The translations under genes were made by a program, and so were the position numbers. Shown here piece by piece: positions 1 through 6,297 of a stretch of DNA of 15,948 nucleotides. Position 1 is the first letter of the stretch, and the number at the start of each line of letters is the position of its first letter. Source of the stretch: JAGOSA01 sp039795715 (lineage in GTDB: Bacteria; Patescibacteriota; Minisyncoccia; Phycocordibacterales; UBA9973); contig JBDKLD010000071.1 of NCBI GenBank assembly GCA_039795715.1, forward strand, positions 1 through 15,948, given 5' to 3'. The notes beneath the pieces were generated by a model. The model worked only from the letters and a program-made list of their open reading frames with translations, did no database searches and was not told the DNA's origin.

Positions 1-414
1 GCTGAGAAAAACTACAATCGCAAGGTAAACAAAAAGACACTCACATCTGTGCTCTATGGAATTCTTTCCGCAAAAGTAAAAGACAATGAAATCGTTTTTG
101 TCGACAATCTTTCTTTCGGTGATTTCAGCACAAAGGCTGCGAAGACCGCGCTCGCAAATGTCGGCAAGGCAGTTGATGCTCCTCGCATTGCGAACGGACG
201 CAAGCCTGCAGTGCTCGTCCTCCTTGGAAGTTCAGACAAGAAAACAGTTAAAAGCCTTTCAAACCTTCCTTCGGTCGAGGTAGGACAGTGGAAGAACCTC
301 AACCCTTTGACAGCTGCTTCATATAAGTACATCCTCATCTCAGAACCAAAAGAAGCGATCAAGTTTTTTGAAGGCAAGAAGCTTAAACCCCGCAAGGCTG
401 AGAAAGCTGCATAA
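1..414 (+). CDS. rplD: Large subunit ribosomal protein uL4, 3' part (5' end outside window)
   Basis: uL4 binds 23S rRNA early in 50S assembly and lines part of the peptide exit tunnel. The frame is open from base 1, so this is the C-terminal 137 codons of a gene that starts upstream; the GTG at 49 is an internal valine, not a start. The visible part begins with a basic segment ending in the family-typical stretch that leads into LSAK (from about residue 21), followed by the Rossmann-like half that contains IVFVDNLSF and a VLVLLGSS strand. The C-terminus is short, lysine-rich and ends in KAEKAA. It is followed 5 nt later by rplW, the canonical S10-operon order. The family call is firm; the N-terminal half and the tunnel loop cannot be assessed here. 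Confidence 0.95.
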   Translation, partial: AEKNYNRKVNKKTLTSVLYGILSAKVKDNEIVFVDNLSFGDFSTKAAKTALANVGKAVDAPRIANGRKPAVLVLLGSSDKKTVKSLSNLPSVEVGQWKNLNPLTAASYKYILISEPKEAIKFFEGKKLKPRKAEKAA

Positions 415-419
415 AATAT

Positions 420-749
420 ATGGCAACAAAAAAAACTACAAAAGAAAAAGCAAAAGAAAAGGCAGTCGCTGAACCAAAGAAAGAAGTTTCTATTCTTACC
501 AAGCGCGTCACTGAAAAGTCAGGTTTGCTCTCAAACAAACACGCCTACACTTTCCTCGTTCCTATGGATTCAAACAAAAGCGCTGTTATTGCTGCTTTCA
601 AAAAAGAATTCAAAAAGACACCAGTGAAAGTCTCTATCGCTCGTATGCCGAGTAAGCCACTTTTCCGCGCTGGACGTCCAGCATGGAAAGCTGGTTACAA
701 AAAAGCGGTCGTGACTTTGAAAAAGGATGATAAGATAGAATTCATGTAA
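420..749 (+). CDS. rplW: Large subunit ribosomal protein uL23
   Basis: uL23 sits at the exit of the peptide tunnel, where signal recognition particle and trigger factor dock in bacteria. The 109-residue product has a lysine/alanine-rich N-terminal extension of about 22 residues, then the uL23 core: LTKRVTEKS, a DSNKSAVIAAFKKEF helix matching the family segment where a helix precedes the VKV strand, and a C-terminal basic loop with PAWKAGYKKAVVTLKK. The ATG at 420 starts 5 nt after the rplD stop and is preceded by AAATAT with no Shine-Dalgarno. The product length is near the family norm of about 95-100 plus the extension. It lies between rplD and rplB as expected and is probably cotranscribed with both. 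Confidence 0.95.
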   Translation: MATKKTTKEKAKEKAVAEPKKEVSILTKRVTEKSGLLSNKHAYTFLVPMDSNKSAVIAAFKKEFKKTPVKVSIARMPSKPLFRAGRPAWKAGYKKAVVTLKKDDKIEFM

Positions 750-753
750 TTGT

Positions 754-1602
754 ATGAAAACATATAAACCAACAACTCCATCTCGTCGAAAAATGGTCAC
801 GATCAATTATCGCGACTACCTCACTCGATCAAAACCTGAAAAGTCCCTAACTCATGGACAGCAACGTTCCGTTGGTCGCAACAGCCAGGGACGCGTCACT
901 ACGCGTCACAAGGGCGGCGGCAACAAACGTCTCTACCGTGAAATTGATTTCAAATTCGATAAGCGCGACATTCCAGCCCGCGTCACTTCTGTTGAGTACG
1001 ATCCAAATCGCTCAGCATTTATCGGTCTCCTTCAGTACAAAGATGGCGAGAAACGTTACGGTGTATTGCCGAAAGGCGTCACTGTCGGCGCTGAGATTAT
1101 GACTTCAGAAAAGGCGTCAATCAATCCAGGTAATCGTCTTCCGCTCAAGTTTATTCCAGTAGGAACATTTATTTACAATATCGAAATCAAGCCTGAAGGT
1201 GGCGCAAAGCTCGTTCGATCGGCTGGCACATTTGCTCAGCTCATCGCCAACGACGCCGGTTACGCCCAGATTAAAATGCCTTCTACTGAAGTTCGTAAGA
1301 TACCTGAGCTCGCTTGGGCATCGGTAGGTACTGTCTCAAACGACGAATACCACCTTATCAACTACGGCAAGGCAGGACGATCACGCTGGAAGGGTATACG
1401 CCCAACTGTTCGTGGTTCTGCCATGAACCCAGTTGACCATCCACTCGGTGGAGGTGAAGGCGCACAGGGTGCAGGTATGAAGCGCGTCAAAAACGTCTAC
1501 GGTAAAGGTATCCGTGGCAAGAAGACTCGTAAGCCAAAGAAATACTCAAACTTCCTAGTGCTTACTCGCCGAAAGACTGGCAAGAAGGGAAGCGGAAAGT
1601 AG
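754..1602 (+). CDS. rplB: Large subunit ribosomal protein uL2
   Basis: uL2 is one of the most conserved 50S proteins; it helps join the subunits and supports the peptidyl transferase centre. The 282-residue product is close to the usual 270-280 and has the full family layout: an N-terminal YKPTTPSRR start, the RVTTRHKGGG basic segment near residue 50, the OB-fold/SH3 core, and the diagnostic MNPVDHPLGGGEG motif near residue 225, whose histidine corresponds to the conserved residue studied in E. coli L2 (His229). The C-terminus is lysine/arginine-rich. The ATG at 754 comes 4 nt after the rplW stop. An intrinsic terminator follows within about 30 bp, so unlike the canonical S10 operon the transcript appears to end here rather than run on into rpsS. 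Confidence 0.98.
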   Translation: MKTYKPTTPSRRKMVTINYRDYLTRSKPEKSLTHGQQRSVGRNSQGRVTTRHKGGGNKRLYREIDFKFDKRDIPARVTSVEYDPNRSAFIGLLQYKDGEKRYGVLPKGVTVGAEIMTSEKASINPGNRLPLKFIPVGTFIYNIEIKPEGGAKLVRSAGTFAQLIANDAGYAQIKMPSTEVRKIPELAWASVGTVSNDEYHLINYGKAGRSRWKGIRPTVRGSAMNPVDHPLGGGEGAQGAGMKRVKNVYGKGIRGKKTRKPKKYSNFLVLTRRKTGKKGSGK

Positions 1603-1632
1603 TACTTCGAACATAATTTCACTACTAGAAAT

Positions 1633-1662
1633 AAAAAAACCACTTTTGAAAGTGGTTTTTTT
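1633..1662 (+). terminator. Intrinsic terminator after rplB
   Basis: The arms CCACTTT (1640-1646) and AAAGTGG (1649-1655) pair perfectly. They are flanked by A7 upstream (1633-1639) and T7 downstream (1656-1662), which can extend the stem with A-U pairs; a practical loop is TTGA. The symmetric A and T flanks mean it could also work on the opposite strand, but no gene lies there. It ends the rplD-rplW-rplB transcript. Confidence 0.88.
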
Positions 1663-1663
1663 A

Positions 1664-1692
1664 TTGAAAAACAGCTTGGTTGGTGGTACTAT
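1664..1692 (+). promoter_or_regulatory. Sigma70-type promoter for the pilin gene
   Basis: A -35 TTGAAA (1664-1669), a 17-nt spacer and a -10 TACTAT (1687-1692) with an extended -10 TG at 1684-1685. The -35 begins 2 nt after the T-run of the rplB terminator. The -10 ends 7 nt before the ATG at 1700, so the predicted start of transcription is at or next to the start codon, giving a leaderless mRNA. Confidence 0.72.
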
Positions 1693-1699
1693 TTAGTCT

Positions 1700-2254
1700 A
1701 TGTTTACCAAAACTAAACTTTTCACCAAGAAAGGTTTTACTCTTATCGAATTGCTAGTCGTCATTGCTATTATTGCATCACTGGCAGTTATTGTTTTCAA
1801 TGCTATCAACCCAGGAAAGCGTATCAAAGAAGCACAAGGTAAAAGTCGAATTCAGAATACCCAAGCAATACTCGATGCACTCCACACATACATCGTCGAT
1901 AGCCAGGGCAATTTACCAGGCGTACTCACAGCTGCTAATCCAGGTGGTCCAGCGTGGAGCTCTACTACGGGTATGCCCGTAAATGTAGGTACTGGAGCTT
2001 CTGTCTGCTCTTTATCATCTGGTTCGACTACAACTATTGGAACTTCGGCAAGTGGTTGTTCAGCGGGAACAACAGCATGTGTAAACCTCGCAAATACAAC
2101 AAATGGTATCGCTTCTTACCTATCATCAAATCCTATTGATCCGTCAGGAGGTGATACAACAAAGACTGGTTATCAGTTGGAAATGAGCAATGGTATCATC
2201 ACTGTTAGAAATTGTTACAACGGCAATACTCCACCAATAAGTTTCTCTCGCTAA
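1700..2254 (+). CDS. Type IV pilin-like protein with class III signal peptide
   Basis: The 184-residue product is a prepilin: a short basic leader (residues 1-12, ending KKG), then the processing site G12|F13 with FTLIE and the invariant Glu at +5 (E17), and a hydrophobic N-terminal helix from about 13 to 35 that serves as membrane anchor and pilus core. A prepilin peptidase should cut after G12. The globular part is rich in Ser, Thr, Gly and Asn, has four cysteines (C103, C120, C127, C172) that could form two disulfides, and a SNPIDPSGGD segment near residue 142 resembling the proline/aspartate loop common in small bacterial pilins. It could equally be a pseudopilin of a secretion or DNA-uptake machine; no assembly ATPase or platform gene is in the window. 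It sits alone between two ribosomal-protein units with its own promoter. Confidence 0.88.
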   Translation: MFTKTKLFTKKGFTLIELLVVIAIIASLAVIVFNAINPGKRIKEAQGKSRIQNTQAILDALHTYIVDSQGNLPGVLTAANPGGPAWSSTTGMPVNVGTGASVCSLSSGSTTTIGTSASGCSAGTTACVNLANTTNGIASYLSSNPIDPSGGDTTKTGYQLEMSNGIITVRNCYNGNTPPISFSR

Positions 2255-2296
2255 AAAAGAAATCAACAGAATTTTTATTTTAGAATTTCTTTACCA

Positions 2297-2305
2297 TGCT
2301 ATCAT
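2297..2305 (+). promoter_or_regulatory. Extended -10 promoter for dgkA
   Basis: The sequence TGC-TATCAT gives an extended -10 (TG at 2297-2298, hexamer 2300-2305), 6 nt before the ATG at 2312. No good -35 is present at 16-18 nt, which is tolerated by extended -10 promoters. The predicted transcript starts at or beside the AUG. Confidence 0.55.
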
Positions 2306-2311
2306 CTACTT

Positions 2312-2698
2312 ATGCTCAATCATAAAGGATTTCACCCACGTTCAAGGTTAAAGTCTATGTCAAACGCATGGCGTGGTATCCATATTATGTTTAAAGGCCA
2401 GTACAATATCTGGATCCACACCCTAGTTCTTGGTCTGGTAATATTGGCGGGTGTTTTCTACGGGATTACTCTTCTGGAATGGATATTCATTATTTTTGCC
2501 GCTGGGATTGTCTTTATGGCAGAGGCATTTAATACTGCGATAGAAATTGACATGAACCTCACTAGTCCAGAATTTCACCCCCACGCTCGGGATACCAAAG
2601 ACGTAGCCGCTGGTGCCGTACTAATAGCCGCTACTGTCGCTTTTATTGTCGGAATCATCATTTTCCTACCTAGGATTATTGTTTCAATTCTCTTATAA
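2312..2698 (+). CDS. dgkA: Diacylglycerol/undecaprenol kinase family membrane protein
   Basis: This family uses ATP to phosphorylate a lipid alcohol in the membrane: diacylglycerol in E. coli, undecaprenol in many Gram-positive bacteria, which feeds the carrier lipid for cell-wall synthesis. The 128-residue product matches in length and layout: an amphipathic basic N-terminus with NAWRGI, and three membrane segments near residues 33-50, 54-75 and 98-119. The signature EAFNTAIE (E71, N74, E78) is followed by SPEFHP and ARDTKDVAAGAV (D94, K96, D97), which are the active-site and metal-binding elements of the family. The substrate cannot be decided from sequence; undecaprenol is my guess from resemblance to the Gram-positive type. 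The start is set by the promoter 6 nt upstream; there is no ribosome binding site. No clear terminator of its own is visible directly after the stop. Confidence 0.87.
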   Translation: MLNHKGFHPRSRLKSMSNAWRGIHIMFKGQYNIWIHTLVLGLVILAGVFYGITLLEWIFIIFAAGIVFMAEAFNTAIEIDMNLTSPEFHPHARDTKDVAAGAVLIAATVAFIVGIIIFLPRIIVSILL

Positions 2699-2718
2699 AA
2701 AAGGGGATTTTCTCGAAT

Positions 2719-2746
2719 TTGACTTTAAATGCCAATCTGCTAATAT
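2719..2746 (+). promoter_or_regulatory. Promoter of the rpsS-rplE unit
   Basis: A -35 TTGACT (2719-2724), a 16-nt spacer and a -10 TAATAT (2741-2746) with an extended -10 TGC directly before it (TG 2738-2739). The predicted start is near 2753, leaving a leader of about 42 nt before rpsS. The CTGCTAATAT core is identical to the one in the rpsN promoter at 7571-7580. Confidence 0.72.
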
Positions 2747-2752
2747 GCTTGG

Positions 2753-2776
2753 AGCTCTACAGGGCTTTTCTTTTTT
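2753..2776 (+). terminator. Weak terminator-like hairpin at the 5' end of the rpsS leader
   Basis: AGCTC (2753-2757) pairs with GGGCT (2762-2766), including one G-U pair, around a TACA loop. A T-rich tract interrupted by one C runs to 2776. It lies just after the rpsS -10, so it could stop readthrough from dgkA, or form at the very 5' end of the rpsS mRNA. The stem is short and the call is tentative. Confidence 0.35.
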
Positions 2777-2794
2777 CAAGAATACAACCAGCAT

Positions 2795-3145
2795 ATGACG
2801 CGATCACTCAAAAAAGGACCGTACGTTGACGTCCGAGTCCTCAAGAAAATAGAAGGTAAAAACCCCATGCAAACTGGGGTTATTAAAACGTGGTCTCGTG
2901 CCTGCCAAATTGCCCCAGAAATGGTCGGCTTTACTTTTGGTGTTCACAATGGCAAAACACATATTGAGGTCCTTGCTACCGAAGATATGGTTGGTCACCG
3001 ACTTGGTGAATTTTCTCCTACCAAAAAGTTCGTTCGTCACGGTGGTAAAATGCAAAAAGAACTTGAAGCCAAGAAAAAGGAAGCTGAAATCACTGCCGCA
3101 AAATCTGCAAAGGAGTCTACTGACGCCAAGCCAGCAAAAAAGTAA
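2795..3145 (+). CDS. rpsS: Small subunit ribosomal protein uS19
   Basis: uS19 lies in the 30S head, near uS13, and contacts the A-site region. The 116-residue product carries the family core from MTRSLKKGPYVD, through IKTWSRACQIAPEMVG, to HNGKTHIEV and VGHRLGEFSPTKKFVRH. The core ends near residue 84 and is followed by a charged tail of about 30 residues rich in Lys, Ala and Glu that is longer than in most bacteria (usual length about 92). The ATG at 2795 is preceded by GCAT with no Shine-Dalgarno. It is the first gene of a new transcription unit; in most bacteria it is cotranscribed with rplB. Confidence 0.97.
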   Translation: MTRSLKKGPYVDVRVLKKIEGKNPMQTGVIKTWSRACQIAPEMVGFTFGVHNGKTHIEVLATEDMVGHRLGEFSPTKKFVRHGGKMQKELEAKKKEAEITAAKSAKESTDAKPAKK

Positions 3146-3174
3146 TATTTTAATTTCACCATATACCCATTACC

Positions 3175-3561
3175 ATGAAAGCCTTTTTGAAAAACTACAG
3201 ACAATCTCCTCGCAAGGTTCGCCTTGTTGGTGATGCAGTGAAAGGCAAGCGTGTTGCTGATGCTTTGTTGTACTTGTCATTTCTCCCAAAGCGCGCAGCA
3301 GAGCCGATGAAAAAACTCGTTGCCTCCGCAGTTGCCAATGCCAAACAAGCAGGTGAGAGCACTGATGACCTTGTTATCGCGTCTCTTCGTGTCGACAAAG
3401 GCGTCGTCCTCAAGCGTATGATGCCTCGTGCTCGCGGTTCGGCTTTCCGAATTAACAAGCGAAGCTCCCATGTTGCTCTTACCCTTGCGCCAAAGACACC
3501 AAAAATTTCCACAAAAGTAGAAACAAAAAAACCAAAAGCTAAGAAAACCGCCAAGAAATAA
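3175..3561 (+). CDS. rplV: Large subunit ribosomal protein uL22
   Basis: uL22 binds 23S rRNA and sends a beta-hairpin into the peptide exit tunnel. The 128-residue product begins with a core of usual size: SPRKVRLV near residue 11, the helix KRAAEPMKKLVASAVANA, and then the tunnel hairpin region with KGVVLKRMMPRARGSAFRINKRSSH. The last 20 or so residues are a Lys/Pro-rich tail absent from short family members. The start ATG is preceded by CCATTACC; no ribosome binding site is seen. The gene is followed after a single base by rpsC, so the two are very likely translationally coupled. Confidence 0.96.
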   Translation: MKAFLKNYRQSPRKVRLVGDAVKGKRVADALLYLSFLPKRAAEPMKKLVASAVANAKQAGESTDDLVIASLRVDKGVVLKRMMPRARGSAFRINKRSSHVALTLAPKTPKISTKVETKKPKAKKTAKK

Positions 3562-3562
3562 T

Positions 3563-4264
3563 ATGTCAAAAATCGTCCATCCATATGCCCATAGACTTGT
3601 AACCCTCCGCGACTGGAAATCACGCTGGTTTGCTGATCCAAAAAAGTTTGCACACGAACTTAAGTCTGATATCGTCATGCGCGAATTCCTCTACAAGAAA
3701 CTCCGCGGTTTTTACGTTTCTGGTATAGAGATCGAGCGTAACCGTAAATCAACTCGTCTTATTATTCGCACTTCACGCCCAGGTATGCTCATCGGTCGCG
3801 GGGGAGACGGTGCTACCAAGCTCAAGACTGAAATTGAGAAAAAGCTCAAGAAAGCTGGCATTGATATTCCAACAGAATTCAAACTCGACATCGTCGAAGT
3901 TGACAACCCAGATGCTGATGCAGCTATCGTTGCTTACGCTGTGGCAGAAGGCATCGAGAAGCGTTTGCCATACCGCCGTGTTCTCAAGACAACTATCGAG
4001 AAAGTCATGGGCGTTCGTGGTGTCAAGGGAGTTCGTATCGTGCTTGGTGGCCGCCTCGGTGGTGCAGAAATCGCGCGAGGAGAAGAACTAAAGAAAGGCT
4101 CGATTCCTCTTCAGACTATTCGTGCTGACATCGACTTTGCTCGTGAGAAGGCGCACATGACCTACGGCGATATTGGTATCAAAGTTTGGATTTACAAGGG
4201 CGAAGTTTTTGCCGCAGACAAAGCTGCTGCCGACAAACGTCGTGAAGCGAATAATCAAAATTAA
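3563..4264 (+). CDS. rpsC: Small subunit ribosomal protein uS3
   Basis: uS3 is part of the mRNA entry site of the 30S subunit and has helicase activity there with uS4 and uS5. The 233-residue product has the N-terminal VHP...RLVTLRDWKSRWFA segment, a type II KH domain with the IGRGGDG loop at residues 77-83, and the C-terminal domain with RGVKGVRIVLGGRLGGAEIAR, LQTIRADIDFA and YGDIGIKVWIYKGE. Length is close to the bacterial norm. The family-typical glycine after VHP-x is replaced here (HPYAHRL), a small deviation. The ATG follows the rplV stop by one base. Confidence 0.98.
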   Translation: MSKIVHPYAHRLVTLRDWKSRWFADPKKFAHELKSDIVMREFLYKKLRGFYVSGIEIERNRKSTRLIIRTSRPGMLIGRGGDGATKLKTEIEKKLKKAGIDIPTEFKLDIVEVDNPDADAAIVAYAVAEGIEKRLPYRRVLKTTIEKVMGVRGVKGVRIVLGGRLGGAEIARGEELKKGSIPLQTIRADIDFAREKAHMTYGDIGIKVWIYKGEVFAADKAAADKRREANNQN

Positions 4265-4267
4265 TAT

Positions 4268-4684
4268 ATGTTATTCCCAAAGAAAGTAAAACATAGGAAG
4301 TGGCAGTCCACTCGCCGAAATATGAAGAAGATCACTCCGGAAACCCGTGGCACGACACTTTCTTTTGGCTCATTTGGTCTCAAGTCAGAAAGCTATGCTC
4401 GCGTAGAATCAAAGCAGATTGAGTCTGCCCGCAAAGCTATGGCTCGCCAACTCTCAAAGACTGGACGCATTTGGATTCGCATTTTCCCAGACCGACCTTT
4501 TACCAACAAGCCACCAGAAGTGGGCATGGGTAAGGGCAAGGGTGATCCAGCTGGGTACTGCTTTGAGGTCAAGCCAGGCCGTATTATTTTTGAAGTCGAC
4601 GGCGTAGACGAACCGACGGCCAAAGAAGCTCTCCGCAAGGCGGGAACAAAGCTTCCTCTTAAAACACGTGTCATTGCACGATAA
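4268..4684 (+). CDS. rplP: Large subunit ribosomal protein uL16
   Basis: uL16 sits near the peptidyl transferase centre and helps position the A-site tRNA. The 138-residue product matches the family throughout: MLFPKKVKHRKW start, a GTTLSFGSFGLKS strand, an IESARKAMARQL helix, the IWIRIFPDRPFTNKP segment and the MGKGKG loop at residues 87-92. The residue before that loop is Gly86, where E. coli has Arg81. The ATG is preceded by TTAATAT, 3 nt after the rpsC stop. The normal next gene, rpmC, is missing: only 10 nt separate this stop from rpsQ. Confidence 0.97.
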   Translation: MLFPKKVKHRKWQSTRRNMKKITPETRGTTLSFGSFGLKSESYARVESKQIESARKAMARQLSKTGRIWIRIFPDRPFTNKPPEVGMGKGKGDPAGYCFEVKPGRIIFEVDGVDEPTAKEALRKAGTKLPLKTRVIAR

Positions 4685-4694
4685 TATTTTATAT

Positions 4695-4943
4695 ATGGAA
4701 AAGACAGAAAAAAAAGCAAATATCAAAACCTTGACGGGAGTAGTCGTTTCAGACAAGATGCAGAAGACTGTTGTCGTGTCAGTGACTCGCTACGAGAAGC
4801 ACCCAAAATACAAGAAGTACCTCAAGATTTCCAAGAAGTACAAAGCTCACGATGAAGCTGGTCATAAGGTTGGCGACAAGGTAACTATCGTAGAAACCCG
4901 CCCAATTTCAAAAGATAAACACTTCAAGGTGGTCAGCGAATAA
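4695..4943 (+). CDS. rpsQ: Small subunit ribosomal protein uS17
   Basis: uS17 is a primary 16S rRNA-binding protein of the 30S body with an OB fold. The 82-residue product shows LTGVVVSDKMQKTVVVSVTRYEKHP, then KYLKISKKYKAHDE, VGDKVTIVETRPISKDKHF, all family-typical. I take the ATG at 4695, not the in-frame ATG at 4668 inside rplP, because homology starts after 4695 and the TTTATAT context matches the neighbouring starts. It follows rplP directly instead of rpmC. Confidence 0.96.
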   Translation: MEKTEKKANIKTLTGVVVSDKMQKTVVVSVTRYEKHPKYKKYLKISKKYKAHDEAGHKVGDKVTIVETRPISKDKHFKVVSE

Positions 4944-4962
4944 ACAATTACCGAATAAATAT

Positions 4963-5334
4963 ATGATACAAGATGGAACAAATGTAAAAATAACAGACAA
5001 TGCCGGAGGCACCATGGGGCGCGTTTTCAAAGTGCTCGGCGGTTCCAAGCGCCGTTACGCAGGTATCGGTGATCTTGTCATCATCTCAGTAAAAGTTGCT
5101 GATCCTCGCAAGGGCGTCAAGAAAAAGGACATTCATCAAGCTGTCGTTGTTCGTACAACCAAGGCTTTCCGCCGCAAGGATGGTAGCTATATTCGTTTCG
5201 ATGACAACGCTGTCGTGATTTTGGAAAAGGGTAAGAAGGATCCAAAGGCGGGACGCGTATTCGGTCCGATGCCACGTGAACTCGCCGAAAAGGGTTTCCA
5301 GAAAATTATTTCTCTAGCGCCAGAAGTTATCTAG
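4963..5334 (+). CDS. rplN: Large subunit ribosomal protein uL14
   Basis: uL14 binds 23S rRNA on the interface side and forms bridges to the 30S subunit. The 123-residue product is almost exactly the usual 122. It has the MIQ start, VKITDNAGG, KVLGGSKRRYAGIGD, a VVVRTTKAFRRKDGSYIRFDDNA core and the RVFGPMPREL C-terminal motif. The start ATG is preceded by ATAAATAT, 19 nt after rpsQ. Gene order rpsQ-rplN-rplX is canonical. Confidence 0.98.
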   Translation: MIQDGTNVKITDNAGGTMGRVFKVLGGSKRRYAGIGDLVIISVKVADPRKGVKKKDIHQAVVVRTTKAFRRKDGSYIRFDDNAVVILEKGKKDPKAGRVFGPMPRELAEKGFQKIISLAPEVI

Positions 5335-5368
5335 CAAAATCATTTTTTCATCAATTTTTTATAAACAT

Positions 5369-5674
5369 ATGAAATTCAAAAAAGGAGACAAAGTAATAGT
5401 CGTCGCAGGCAGAGACAAAGGCAAGTCTGGTGCAATTGTGCGTGTCTTACGTGAGAAAAACCGCGTCGTTCTCGATGGCGTCAATGTCGTCAAGAAACAG
5501 CAGAAGGCAAAGCGAAGCGGAGAGAAAGGCCAAGTCATCGATGTCTCAATGCCAATTCATGCATCGAACGTCATGATTGTCGACTCAAAATCAGGTAAGC
5601 AGTCTCGCATCGGCAAGAAAAAAGTAGGGGACAAGTACATCCGCGTTGCCAAGAAGAGCGACTCAGAAATTTAA
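5369..5674 (+). CDS. rplX: Large subunit ribosomal protein uL24
   Basis: uL24 initiates 50S assembly and lies near the tunnel exit. The 101-residue product has an N-terminal KOW motif (KKGDKVIVVAGRDKGKSG), the VNVVKKQQKA segment and the MPIHASNVMIVD strand, all diagnostic. The ATG lies 34 nt after rplN in an AT-rich gap with no hairpin, preceded by AACAT. The C-terminal end, KKSDSEI, is acidic-tipped but of normal length. Confidence 0.96.
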   Translation: MKFKKGDKVIVVAGRDKGKSGAIVRVLREKNRVVLDGVNVVKKQQKAKRSGEKGQVIDVSMPIHASNVMIVDSKSGKQSRIGKKKVGDKYIRVAKKSDSEI

Positions 5675-5697
5675 TCCAAAAATTTGGAAATATTTAT

Positions 5698-6252
5698 ATG
5701 AACAAACACGAAACCGTAAAAGAAAAAAATGACAATGCCTTTGCCGCTCTCAAGGCAGACTTCGGCTACAAGAACAAGATGGCTGCGCCAAAGCTCGTCA
5801 AAGTTATCATCTCAAGCTCTACTGGTACTGCAATGAAGAAAGATCCAAAGCGCAATGATCACGTCAAAGACCGCATTGCCAAGATCACTGGTCAGAAGGC
5901 AAATGTTCGCGGTGCCAAGAAGTCGATCGCTTCATTTAAGATCCGCACTGGCGATCCTGTTGGTGTCACCGTCACGCTCCGAGGTGCTCGCATGTACGGC
6001 TTCCTTGAGAAGCTCGTCAATATCGCTTTCCCTCGTACCAAGGACTTCCGTGGCATTGATCGCAAGGCGCTCGACAGTATCGGCAATGTCACGCTCGGTC
6101 TCAAGGAGCACACCATTTTCCCTGAAACTGGCGACGAAGATATCCGCGACGTTTTCGGAATGGCAGTCACGATCGTCACTACCGCCAAGACCAAAAAAGA
6201 AGGCGAGAAATTCTTTGAACATATCGGTGTGCCATTCAAGAAAGTTGCCTAA
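5698..6252 (+). CDS. rplE: Large subunit ribosomal protein uL5
   Basis: uL5 joins 5S rRNA to the 50S central protuberance and contacts the P-site tRNA. The 184-residue product is of usual size. It carries KITGQKANVRGAKKSIASFKIRTGDPVG, then VTLRGARMYGFLEKL, the FRGI segment and NVTLGLKEHTIFPE, which are family hallmarks. The early strand usually read as VVNMG is IISSSTG here. The ATG follows the rplX stop by 23 nt and is preceded by ATTTAT. A strong terminator follows within 15 nt, so the rpsS-rplE unit ends here instead of running into rpsN. Confidence 0.97.
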   Translation: MNKHETVKEKNDNAFAALKADFGYKNKMAAPKLVKVIISSSTGTAMKKDPKRNDHVKDRIAKITGQKANVRGAKKSIASFKIRTGDPVGVTVTLRGARMYGFLEKLVNIAFPRTKDFRGIDRKALDSIGNVTLGLKEHTIFPETGDEDIRDVFGMAVTIVTTAKTKKEGEKFFEHIGVPFKKVA

Positions 6253-6264
6253 TATTTTAAACTT

Positions 6265-6290
6265 AAAATCCCGCCGTAAGGCGGGATTTT
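6265..6290 (+). terminator. Intrinsic terminator after rplE
   Basis: A perfect 11-bp stem, AAAATCCCGCC (6265-6275) with GGCGGGATTTT (6280-6290), closes a GTAA (GNRA-type) tetraloop. It is followed by further T residues to 6299, interrupted by A and G. This is the strongest hairpin in the window. Confidence 0.93.
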
Positions 6291-6297
6291 ATTTTGT

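Noticed and set aside
2256..2295. A hairpin between pilin and dgkA (AAAGAAAT with ATTTCTTT).
   Set aside because: The stem is only A-T pairs with one or two G-C and a loop of about 20 nt; too weak to call a terminator.
3195..3653. A 152-codon open frame on the - strand opposite rplV.
   Set aside because: It mirrors the codon pattern of a real ribosomal gene, has no promoter or family resemblance, and several similar - strand frames occur opposite other ribosomal genes.
4668..4694. A longer rpsQ starting inside rplP, or a remnant of rpmC there.
   Set aside because: The nine extra codons read rplP sequence in another frame, show no uL29 features, and the ATATATG at 4695 matches neighbouring starts.
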